A stretch of 60,000 nucleotides of DNA, taken from Bugula neritina. Its lineage: Eukaryota > Bryozoa > Gymnolaemata > Cheilostomatida > Bugulidae. The stretch covers positions 14,945,998 to 15,005,997 of the forward strand of contig OZ037767.1 in the NCBI GenBank assembly GCA_964035545.1, given 5' to 3'. This document shows, in pieces, positions 1 to 11,800 of the stretch. How positions within the stretch are numbered: position 1 is the stretch's first letter; every line of letters begins with the position of its first letter. The notes beneath the pieces were generated by a model. The model did not search any database. It saw nothing but the letters and a program-made list of their open reading frames with translations, and was not told where the DNA came from. A program made the translations under genes and the position numbers.

Positions 1-1051
1 TTTGTTAATACATTTTCCTAGAGCTTCTGCCAGTCATTGCATAGCTTTGAAATGGTTTTTTGAAATTTAAATGTTCACTCTTTAAAATGGTCTTGTTTTC
101 TGGCCTAACCTCAGAAATTGAAATATTTTCATTATAATTGAACCACCCTTTTGACTGCCACACCTTGAATAGTGGCTCAGCCAATTAACTGAAACATCTT
201 CACGTTTAGTTTTCTGTTAATGAAAACAGGGAGAGGTTTGAAAACAATTTCAGGTGATATTGAAGTTGGCTATTAATCACATGCAAGCATGCATACAATT
301 TACATATTTTTCTGCCTGAAATATTAATAAAATTGACTGGCATGTGAAGCGACATATAATAGAATAATGGCATTTATAAAGCAATTTTGCTTCTCATACA
401 CCCAGCAAGCCACAAAATAATTGACACACTTTATTCTAGCGCCTTGGCAAGCTTCTACAAGACTTGCACCCAGCTGGAACATTTCTAATCTGTTTCAATG
501 ATTTACTAGAAACTTCATCAGCAACTTGGCACTATAGCGCAATAAATGGCCTATATGTATATTATTTAGTTGAGCCAAGCTTTATTTGAAGTTGGGAAGT
601 TTTGCAAAAATAAATCTTAGTAGAGGTTCTTATGGCAACATATCTTATGGCAGTTTGGGGTGACCCCCTAAACACCCTGCATCATTAGATCTATGACAAA
701 GAAGTCTGAACATATGGAACTGGTATGAAATATAGATTGTAAGTTATCCTAATTAAGAAAGGTAAATACATGAGTGGGTAAAGCTAGTAAATGAGCAGAC
801 AGAGTAAATAAATAAGTAAATAGGTAGGTACATGTACTCTGAAAGATGTTGTATTATAATAATAAAGTAATAATACGAATATTATATAATATAATGCTAG
901 TTATACATACAACAATTGTATATACAAACCAAATAAACTACATTCTCTTATAGCTATACATTTCGTAGACATATCTATACAAGTAGGTAGACATAATACA
1001 TTATATGCGAGTATTCTCATATATTATAAAGCAGTCATATCTGATACCCAC
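1..1051. other. Intronic sequence of the peroxidase gene, no exon seen
   Basis: The sequence is AT-rich and I found no conserved coding segment on either strand. It is most likely intron 3 of the minus-strand peroxidase, whose remaining exons lie left of the window. Confidence 0.4.
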
Positions 1052-3038
1052 CAGAATTGGCTCTGTTCAAGTGATTAATGCAGCCGTCACAGCCCAGCAT
1101 TCCCACACAGTCATGAAAAGATAGCCTGAGGATTCCTGCATTGAAGGGGTGGTGGCCTAAGGGTGTTCTGTTATCGTTGACAAGTTTTCTTATAGCCACT
1201 TGTGCTCTGTTCACCTGAGACCTAGTTAGGGGCTCTCTCTGTATAATCCCGTCTTTAGTGATTGCCGTTGTAACTCCCTCTGCCAGGAGGTAAAATAATG
1301 CTTTCAGCTTTATTTCATAGTACAGGGAATGGAATACAGGACTGATAATGGAATTTCTATATATTCGAATACTTTCATACTATTTGTGGGCTTAAAATTT
1401 TTCCTTTTTTTGGCTTCAAAACATTTGTAAAAAACTTAATTTATTTTACTTTAAAAAATGGTACCTTTTAGAAATTTTGTCTCTACATAGTAGAATAAGT
1501 TTGTGCAGTGTACAAAACATTACAATGATTTCAACAACAAATTCTTAGCTATCAAGTGACATAAAAAATTGCCTATGGCAGTTTGACACAGTTTTGGCAC
1601 ATCTGCAGAGAATAATGTAATATATGCAGTGATCTACAGCTACGTCTTCTACGTCAGATGTATAGCAGGTGACGTATTTAGTCTAGTAGCCTCTGTTTCT
1701 TATTCTTTAGCTATCTAACATATTCAACCTGCAGTTTATGTGCTAGGCAAAGAACATAAACTAAGAATATCAAAGCCTTAACTTCTAACGGATTACACGC
1801 TATTAAACCTAATCTTCAAAGCATCTGTATCTAATGTCCAATTATATTTTATGATAAATTGTTTTAACTCACCATAAAACAAATTATTGTGGCTTTGTAA
1901 AAACATCCCATTGAATACAACAGCCCAAAATCTTTCTTATAGAAAAGGAAAACTTCTTTAAAACCACCCCCTTCTATTAAAAACGTTTTTGTAGAAATTA
2001 TGGTGTGTAAAGCAAGGTTTTGGAGAAGCTATGTAAGATAAAAATGGCCTACCGTTCATGTGGGTGGTGGTAGGTGCTGGAGTGGTGGTGGTAGTTGGAC
2101 CAGCCGTAGTGTTGGGCATGTTAGCCAGTTCCAACTTGAACTGCTCGATTCTGTTCTTTAGCCGTAGTTGTGCTCTTTGAAATCTGGACATGGGTGGGGC
2201 ATTTTGAGACCCGACAATTGCTGATCCCAGTACCAGCACCAGGAGGCTACACTAAACACCAGATACAGAGTTTTAGCAACTCATAATTTTCAAGACGTAT
2301 TACATAACACGTGAGAAATGAGAATTGGTTGTAAGGAAAACTTGTTTGCTTCTAAAACTACTTAAAAACTCACAATTAGTATAGATACTAATGACTGCCA
2401 TGACTTGCAATTATTGGGCTAAATTATGACGATTGAAAAGTTGAAAATGACGTAGTAGATAATCCATGGTTTAAACTAATAAACTGGTTAGATTTCCTCC
2501 TTACTTAATCTCCCTGTAAATTAGCAGTGTTTAGCTAGCAGGTAGCTCCTCAACTCCATGCTACGAAACATAAACTCTCTAATGCAGAAGGTAGAAATTT
2601 GATGTCTTTCTACATACATGTCTGGGAACATGCTTTCATCAGCGGTTACATTTCATAAAAACCATATAGCAGAAAATAATAGTTCAAAAACAATTTTAAA
2701 CTGTTAATAATTTTTTACTGCACTCAATCAATGTGCATTTATAGTTTATCTGCAGAAAAACGTTTCATATCTATACTGCAGATAATAACTTTACTTTAGC
2801 ATAGAAATCTCAAGGATTCTTAAAGTCTATAAGCAACGCTAGAACTTCTTACTGTGCAAGAAATCATAATGCTTTGAAAGTTTATCTACAGTACACAGTC
2901 TAAAAGATCTAGACATTATGTCCATAACTTTTCTTTTTTTAAAGGGGCCTAATTGTTTTCAAAACTTCAAATTTTAGTATTTTAGTATTTAAAACCTAAG
3001 CTAGTAAAAGTATACTACCATACCTTCATTAGCAGCAT
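1052..3038 (-). CDS. Secreted haem peroxidase of the plant/fungal/bacterial superfamily, 5' part only
   Basis: Three exons are visible: 3038-3024, 2251-2053 and 1279-1052. The gene then runs off the left edge of the window, so most of the catalytic domain is missing. The first join gives a good signal peptide, MLLMKCSLLVLVLGSAIVGS, followed by a Thr/Pro-rich linker. Exon 3 holds the distal haem site RLSFHDC followed by GCDGCIN. The Arg and His spaced as RxxFH are the distal catalytic residues of this superfamily, which oxidises small substrates with hydrogen peroxide. Such class II or ascorbate-peroxidase-like genes are rare in animals but known in cnidarians and molluscs. The 5' exon stays open upstream to an acceptor at 3200, so translation could start further up (for example at 3056); I chose 3038 because the signal peptide begins there. 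Substrate and subclass cannot be decided from this fragment. Confidence 0.75.
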
Positions 3039-3664
3039 GCTGCAGGTCATGGAGTCAATATTTTGCTTGCACAAACCACAACGTACAACCGAACTCAAGC
3101 AGAAGTAGAGATGAGAAAGTCCTGCTTCTCTCGCGTAGTACTGCTCGCATCTGGTGCGTCTCTGCAGCTTTTTAGACATTGCGTTGATGTTGCTTAGCAA
3201 CTGAAACACATAAATTATGTTTTCATCATAGTTTTGTTACAGAGAAGGGTGGCTCGACTACCCCCCTCCCTTAAGCGGTAAAACATAATAGCCTGTTGCT
3301 CTGCTGGCCAATGGCAGTCATGGTTCAAAAGAAAAATAGAAAATGTGAAGTAAGCCTTAAAATATGCTGCAATTAATAATCCCACCAGAACCTGTTACTT
3401 AAAGCCTTATCAATTTAAGATTATGATAAGTTTGGTCTGATCGTAAGTCTTTGCCACGGATTCACTAAACCCCTGCAACAAACAGATTAATGGTGGTTAA
3501 TATGAACATCCATCACATTAAATAATAATTACACTAACTGAGGGATATTGGGGAGTTGAAGAAGCAGGGATTACCTGAGTCATCCCCTGACCTTAGAAAA
3601 TAAAATAGTAGCAGATTATATAACTTACTTTTCCTGTTACTTACTCAGTAGTTTTAGACTTACT

Positions 3665-4148
3665 TTAGCATATATATCTACTCTATATTACTTCTACATC
3701 TACTCTATATAACTTCTATATCTACTCTATAAAACTTCTATAGCTACTCTATATAGCTTCTATAGCTACTCTATATAACTTCTATATCTACTCTATATAG
3801 CTTCCATATCTACTCTATATAACTTCTACATCTACACTATATAACTTCCATATCTACTTTATATAACTTCTATAGCTACTCTATATAGCTTCCATATCTA
3901 CTCTATATAACTTCTACATCTACACTATATAACTTCCATATCTACTTTATATAACTTCTATATCTACTCTATATAACTTCCATATCTACTCTATATAACT
4001 TCTACATCTACACTATATAACTTCCATATCTACTTTATATAACTTCTATAGCTACTCTATATAGCTTCTATATCTACTCTATATTACTTTCATATCTACT
4101 CAATATAACATATATATCTGCTCTATATCACTTCCATATCTACTCCAG
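3665..4148. repeat. 22-bp minisatellite (ctatatctactctatataactt type)
   Basis: About 22 degenerate copies of a 22-bp AT-rich unit lie between the 5' end of the peroxidase gene and the 3' end of TMED. The rest of the 3201-4592 gap holds nothing I can identify as coding. Confidence 0.85.
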
Positions 4149-4592
4149 ATAGCATTGATGTTTACCATAGATCTATAACTTTTAAACAAACACGCAGACA
4201 TTAAAACCAGGAGTTATCATACTATCATAAATAAGGTATTGTTTTCCCTGAATGAGAAAAGAGGTACCAGCCAATAGCAGTGATGCATTGAACTAGCTAA
4301 ACCTTAGATTAAATTATTTGTCAAATGGTGCGAGGAATTGACTACCAACCGAGTTCAATGCCATGCAGATGTTTTTCCAGCAACAAATCGTTGTCAGAAA
4401 TAGTTTCCAAAAGTATGAATTTAATATGCTTTATTTTTAGACATGCTTTATTTTTATATTTTTCTCAAATAAAATGTATAAATGTTACTGAATTTTTTAA
4501 AGTAAAGTTAAGGAATCAGTAATAAACATTACATCAATGCTTGTGAAATGGTTAAACCACTCAGAAATGCAAAAACTTGAACCAGTAATAGA

Positions 4593-7419
4593 CTAGCATT
4601 TTGTAGGCTTAGTTTTGAAGAATTGTCTGATACAGAAGATCTCCGCCACAGCTTTTATAGTGACAGCCACTAGAATAAGCAGAGAGAAGAGATCCACTTG
4701 GTAGAGTAGAGAGTCAGCAAACGCTGCAGATGTTATGGTTTTCTGCTTCAGCTTATGCAAGTGTTCAGCTGCAACGTTACTCCTTCGTACCAGCTCTAAA
4801 ACAACAAATACTACTTCGAAAAGGTTTCAATTGTTGGCAGCTTTAAAGTTGACAGTATTTAGATTTTGCTCTCTTGTGAAATTTTTTTCAAATTACAAGT
4901 GATGTTTGTTTGAGGCTAAATAATGTTTTATGGCATTTATAAGAGGCTATTGAGTGAAACTATTATAAAACTATAAAAAAGTTAATTTTAAAAAAGCAAA
5001 TTAATAAGAAAACTGCTACTAAAATCATGTCTTCCCTTTTAAAAGTGTGAGATTGAAATTGCCATAAAAATCGCAGCAAGATGTTTTTAGGGTTTCACCT
5101 GTCAAACTGTACTCGAAGGAGGTTTTCACAGACGGAGCTGATGATGGTTTGGTTTTGGGCATTTGCCAGAAGAACTCAACAGTTTTGGTGGTGACTACAC
5201 TGAAGGAGTTATCAAAGCAGATGGAGTACTGTCCAGTGGAGAGAGAAATGGTGTAGGTTCCAGTTTTCACTCTTCTGGTGCTGACATGGGTTACTCTACA
5301 AATAAAACAGTCTATAAATAGAACAGCTTAGTTCTAATAATAGAACAGTACTCTAATTCTTTGAATAGAGCAGTATAGTATAGATCTCTACATAGAATAG
5401 CATAGTCATATTTGTAGAAGAGTATAGTTATGATCATAAGGGAGCAGCTGTGGTCTAGAAGTTGGAGCGTTTGCCTAGTAAGCACAGTGTCATTGGTTCG
5501 ATCCCCAACAAAGACCATTGGTGATGTTAGGAAGAGCATCCAGCCGTAATTTCTCTTGTGCCCCGCCTGAACAAGTCCTTAGCCCGATCTAACAAAAATT
5601 CTTTCATCAGGAGTTTCTCACAGGATGATAATTATAAACTTGTGTGGGTATAGTTATCATCAAAAGTATAATTATATAATAAATAGAACAGCATAGTTCA
5701 TTGAATAAATCAGTATATTTTTTAAAACACAGCCTAACTCTATATTTAGAACCATGTAGTTATGTTTATCAGGTATCATAATTCTATGGTTAATCAGAAC
5801 AGTATACAAGGTCTCTTGATATAGCAGTATAGAAATCTGAGACACACATCATCAATATTTACGAATTATGTTTTGCCTACAGCTAGAAGGTTGTGTGGCA
5901 GCTAGGCAACCTAACGCTGAATGCTGACTCAGCAATTTTTGTTAATCTTGGCATACAGTAATGAGTCATAAAGACCTTCCCTAAGAAATAAGGGATACTG
6001 TTTCCAGAGCTGAATGTATAATTTGTAAGTAATTTAGGCCAAATCTAATGACCTTGAAAGTTATGAGTCACAATGTTCATAGCAGTACAGTGGTACACAA
6101 TGCAAGTGTAATAGAAAACATTAGTTAGAAGTCAATTGGTCTGAAGTTTGGTGCCAATTTGAAACCTTGATTAGGGTTTGGAGCTTTGGAGTTGGGTGAT
6201 ATGACACACCCATTTCCAATTGACGGGCCCATCTTCAATTGACGCGCCCATCTTCAAGCTTCTCAAGAAGAGAAAAGCACATATGAATGTTCCTGCATGT
6301 GAGAAAAGCTCAACAGAACATTCAATTGCCAAGTAATTTATGCTCATTTGTATTTTAAAGTTGAAGTCGAAATGACAGGTCAATGAATAGATTGTGTTGT
6401 AGGTTGGTTATTAAGTGCTTGTGAATATTACAATGTTGTGTTTGAGTAGAGAGTTTCGCCTCAGACATGCCCTCAAATAAATTAAAATAATTCATTATCA
6501 GTGATTCTTGCACATGTCTAGCACTGAATGTGTCAAGTCTGCTTTTCACTGGATAATACTGTTGAATAATAGGATTCCAGATTGGAATGCGAGAATTCAG
6601 AAAGGCTCAGACACATAATTGATTAGTTTGTTGAAAAGTGATGGAAATAATACATTAAGTTGTGGTTTGAATAGTTTCTACAGTATAGTGCACATGAGGA
6701 TATTATAACCATGGTTGAAAATGCTGTGACGTGAGAGTTTAGTCCTGTGACGAATTTCGTGTGTATATAGAGCTACTTCTTCAAATATCATTGATCTCTT
6801 AAAGCAAAAATATTTGTTATACTGCAAATAAAATTATTTGAAAATTTTACAGTATTATGATGATAGCAATAAACATGGGCTAGATAGGTTAGATCAGGTT
6901 AAAATTGATTTGGATTGGACTAGACATGCGGCGTTCATTGTTTATGATTCTATAAGTTGAAGAAAGTGATTCTTATGAATAATGCGAACATGTGAATTAT
7001 ATTCAACCTCAGTTAAGTTTTTGCTTTGTCAAACTTCAACTCTGAAAGATCCTGAAAGAAATCACTTTATAACAAGAATGTTTAGCAAGAAATAATGAGG
7101 ATTTATGCAAATTTGGAGCAAATTTAGCATAAGATACGTCAATGATTCACGATAGAGAAAGCATGAAAGCACTTAAGGTCATGACTGAAGTTTACGGATA
7201 CCTGAGGTCACGCGAATGGACACTCTTCACAAAGGCCAGGACATCTTGATATCTGCCGCCCTTCAACACAGTGAAAGTAAAACTGGCCGTCTCCTTGGCG
7301 TCCATCTTGTCCATTCTCACGTCTTCATAGAAACAGGAAGCACTTCCAGGCGGGACAGCGACAATGATTGTGGCAGCAACATTAATTAGAGACAGCGTTG
7401 TTAGCAATGTTGTCAGCAT
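4593..7419 (-). CDS. Transmembrane emp24 (p24/TMED) cargo receptor
   Basis: Three exons, 7419-7202, 5295-5099 and 4795-4593, join in phase to give 205 residues, normal for the family. p24 proteins cycle between ER and Golgi in COPII and COPI vesicles and help select cargo. Seen in order: a signal peptide (about residues 1-25); a GOLD domain with the two conserved cysteines (CFYEDV and YSICFDNSFS); a short helical linker (about 140-175); one membrane segment, LFSLLILVAVTIKAVAEIF; and a short cytosolic tail, CIRQFFKTKPTKC. The tail keeps the Phe-Phe COPII-binding pair but lacks a classical KKxx ending. Intron 1 carries a SINE. Which TMED subfamily it belongs to is not clear. Confidence 0.85.
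5441..5645 (+). mobile_element. tRNA-derived SINE, copy A (TMED intron 1)
   Basis: The copy begins with a tRNA-like head containing a box-A-like GTGGTCTAGAAGTTGGAGC and a box B GGTTCGATCCCC. The body contains GGAAGAGCATCCAGCCGTAA and ends with CTCACAGGATGATAATTATA. Three further copies lie at 11335, 16672 and, inverted, at 35637. The gcatccagccgta motif resembles the central domain of cephalopod SINEs, from memory only. Confidence 0.8.
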
Positions 7420-8811
7420 GATGTGTAGATCTATTATGGAGAAGAGAAGGGGCGAGCGTGTAAGACACCTTTACAGTGACAGCAGGTGGTATCAAGAGGT
7501 TATGATGTAATAGCCTTGCCATGTTCAATAGTTGGAGAGCAGACAGAGTGATTGCACACCTTACTGCTGTGGAGTGTACATGCAACTTGTGAAAAAGGAA
7601 AATTAGCTTTACTTATAATTACAATGGTCGCATGACTTGTTACGGCAGTGACATGACTTGTCACGGCAGTCACATGACTTGTCATACTACCATGCAAGTA
7701 AATTGTTATAAAACTTGAATGCGACTAAAACATGCATAACAATGCTTAAAGTATGATTAAATATGTAGCAATCATTCCTTACTGCTTTACCTGTATATTG
7801 AAAGTAAATTCTACACAACAATTTACTGAGTATTAAGGCTAGATTTCACTGCTCAACTATTTTCTCTTTGCTTTCCTAATACAGCTGCTTATAGCTCAAG
7901 TAAAACTCTTAGCAAAAATCTCTCTTTATTTATATACCCTAGAATAAAATTGTATATTATACATGTAAGTACACTATATGGTAGGGAAACTATGTAGACT
8001 TGCACTGTATACAGGTGGAATTTTAGAATCATGTATTTTATTTGTATTGCAAGAATCATATTAAATAATATATTATATAATATTTTTATAGTACAATGAT
8101 TACATGCAATTAAAATTATGACATGACAATAGGCAAGATTGAAATTATCCAACAGTTTATTTCTACAGAATATTTCTACACGTAAAGTAAATGAAGCACT
8201 ACACTAAACATTCTCATTCCTAAGTGTTGATACAAAAATACAGCTTGCCTTAAAAGTACCGGCGAAATAATATTGAGTTATTTTCCAATTGATGGAAATC
8301 TTATGAAGAGAAGATAAACCTGAAATAACAGTCTAAAGGAAGTAATATTAACATAGCATGTTGAGTGTATTTGGAGTTAGTAATAAGACGGTCAGAAAGG
8401 AGTGCTGGTGCAACAGCTGCGTAGGGGGGGGACTAAACATCAGATCACGATTAGACTGTAATACACAGACAGGGGGGGGGGGGGGGAGTAAGAGGAAAAT
8501 AATATAACTACTCTATTACTGAATGATTATAAACTAAGAAGTTTACACTCCACTATCAGTATGATATTGGAATGGTGTTCTATAAAGATATATTTTGTTG
8601 ATTCTGAAGTGTATATATGAACTTCAGTTGAAATGGACATTGTATCTGGGAAATATTCTTTGCAGTTACAGCATCACAGTAGGAATTATATCCACCACTG
8701 TATTGCTGAGTCAGGGGGATAAATCCACCACTGTATTACTAGAGCCAGGGAGATATATCCACCACTGTATTACTGAGTCAGGGAGATATATCCACCACTG
8801 TATTACTAGAG
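7420..8811. other. Intergenic region between TMED and MAT1
   Basis: No gene is recognised. It holds three copies of a roughly 20-bp repeat (catgacttgtcacggcagt) at 7629-7685, a run of 8 G at 8424-8431 and a run of 15 G at 8472-8486. The TMED promoter should lie in the left part, but no core element stands out. Confidence 0.5.
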
Positions 8812-8826
8812 TCAGGGGGATATATC
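8689..8826. repeat. 33-bp minisatellite overlapping the MAT1 stop codon
   Basis: About four copies of a 31-33-bp unit (ccaccactgtattactgag...) occur here. The copy nearest MAT1 contains the last codons and the TGA stop of MAT1, so the array begins inside the coding sequence and runs into the 3'UTR. Confidence 0.8.
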
Positions 8827-11800
8827 CATCCCTTCGCTGCTCTCTACGGACGGAGAATTACTGACTACTGGAGAGGCACTCTTTGGTAGAGAAAGGAAGA
8901 GTCCTTCAACTGCACTTTGCAGAGCTTTCATACAGCCGATAGATGACTCATAGCCGCCAGCTCTGTCTGCTGCACTCGCTGACCTCATGTGCCGTAAGTA
9001 TCTGTGAGTATACAGTATAGTATAATACAGTATACAGTATAGTATAATACAGTATATAGTATAGTATAATACAGTATATAGTATAGTATAATACAGTATA
9101 TAGTATAATACAGTGCATAGTATAATACAGTATATAGTATAGTATAATACAGTATATAGTATAGTATAATACAGTATATAGTATAATACAGTATATAGTA
9201 TAGTATAATACAGTATATAGTATAATACAGTATATAGTATAATACAGTATATAATATAGTATAATACAGTATATAGTATAGTATAATACAGTAGGCCTAT
9301 ATAGTATAGTATAATACAGTATATAGTATAATACAGTATATAGTATAGTATATAGTATAGTATAATACAGTATACAGTATAATATAATACAGTATATAGT
9401 ATAATACAGTATATAGTATAGTATAATACAGTATATAGTATAATACAGTATATAGTATAATACAGTATATAGTATAGTATAATACAGTATATAGTATAGT
9501 ATAATACAGTATATAGTATAGTATAATACAGTATATAGTATAATACAGTGCATAGTATAATACAGTATATAGTATAATACAGTATATAGTATAGTATAAT
9601 ACAGTATAGTATAATACAGTGCATAGTATAATACAGTATATAGTATAATACAGTATATAGTATAGTATAATACAGTATATAGTATAGTATAATACAGTAT
9701 AGTATAATACAGTGCATAGTATAATACAGTATATAGTATAATACAGTATAGTATAATACAGTATATAGTATAGTATAATACAGTATAGTATAATACAGTG
9801 CATAGTATAATACAGTATATAGTATAATACAGTATAGTATAATACAGTATATAGTATAGTATAATACAGTATATAGTATAATATAATACAGTATGTAGTA
9901 TAGTACAATACAGTATATAGTATAGTACAATACAGTATATAGTATAGTATAATACAGTATATAGTATAGTACAATACAGTATATAGTATAGTACAATACA
10001 GTATATAGTATAGTATTATACAGTACATAGTATAGTATAATACAGTATATTGTATAGTATAATACAGTACATAGTATAGTATAATACAGTATATAGTATA
10101 GTATTATACAGTACATAGTATAGTATAATACAGTATATAGTATAGTATAATACAGTACATAGTATAGTATAATACAGTATATAGTATAATATAACACAGT
10201 ATATAGTATAATACAGTATATAGTATAATACAGTATATAGTATAGTATAATACAGTATATAGTATATTACAGTATATAGCATAGTATAATACAGTATATA
10301 GTATAGTATAATACAGTATATAGTATAATACAGTATATAGTATAATATAACACAGTATATTGTACAGCGGGGAAGGGGGGACAAACACCCACCCTTTGTG
10401 TTTTATGTCATCCAGGGAAGGAGTTGCTGGTCCCAGACTATCGTGGATGGACTCCTCATACTTATACAAAACCTCCACCTTCTTAGGAATGGGCATGAAT
10501 GTAGTCTGGTGACCCTAAAACAGTAACCAAGGTCAAGGTCAAACAGATACAAAGCCGCTGAAAACAACATCGAGAGAAAATAGAGATTGGGTGAATGTCA
10601 GAAATTAAAGAATTCCTCATAATAGTTCGAATTCAACCAACTATTTGGTACAACTATAAAATTGTTATGAAAGACATTTGAAATAAACTATTTTTTAAAT
10701 ATGAAACATTTTAGTGTAACTTTGGTATACCAGGTAATCAACAAGGAATACTAAACTCTGTAACTTTTAGCAAAACGAGTAGATGTGAGACCTAAACTGC
10801 AAGTTTGCCAGAAAGTAGCTCAAATGTGACACAAACACTAATCAAATCTAGAGCAAACAGTTTGATGGAAATGATAGAATAACTCCCAGTAAAACAAGGA
10901 AAATTCAATGTAAAATACAGCTGAGTTCAGCACATTTCAGTGTTATATATCACACAGTCTACACGAGAGAAAGTAGTAAAAGGCATTAAAACTATATTGA
11001 GCACACAACTCCAATAATAATCTGATGCTAACGCACTGCGAACAAAATAAAATAGACATGTTTTTTACCAGCTGGCTGGCCATATCACGGGCGGGTGCCA
11101 AGGCTGCCTTCTTGTTAGCCTTCTCTGTAGCTTCCTGTTCTAGAGCTCTTTGAGATTCGTGGTGGGACTCAAGAATTTCCTCGGCGGGTGCATCAGTAAA
11201 CATCTAACATGATATGTATAGTAAAAAGTAGTTGTTTGCTCAACCAGAGTACATGGCAGAGAGAAGACAAACACAGGATAATAATTCTACACATGGTTTA
11301 TTTATTATGCAGTGTTTAAAAATTAATATATAGAGAGCAGCCGTGGTCTAGAGGTTAGAGCGTTTGGCTTAGTAAACTCGAAGTCATGAGTTTGGACTCC
11401 AGTAAAGGCCATTAGTGATGTTGGAAAGAGCATTTAGTCATTTAGTTACATATGAATAAGTCCTTCGGCGACTTAAAAAACATTTTCATCAGGGTTTCTC
11501 ACGAGACTATAAAATTAAGTTAGAGTTTAAAAATACATATTTACATTCAATGAAACTTTTTAGTCGAACCATGCAGTAAACATTATTTTACAGCACATGA
11601 ATAATTGCAACTTGTAAATTCCCAACTACCACTTCCTTAGCCAATAGACCACTCTCTATTCACTAGACCACTCCCCTATTCACCAGACCACTCCCCTATT
11701 CACTAGACCACTCCCCTATTCACTAAACCACTCCCCTATTCACCAGACCACTCCTCTATTCACTAGACCACTCCCCTATTCACTAGACCACTCCTCTTAT

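Noticed and set aside
5025-5098. TMED frame continuing past 5099
   Set aside because: The residues after SLTG are not p24-like; the GTGAAA donor at 5098 joins in phase to the membrane-segment exon.
8812-10496. Long overlapping minus-strand frames rich in Tyr-Ile-Leu-Cys
   Set aside because: They are translations of the MAT1 intron 7 tandem array; only their ends overlap true exons.
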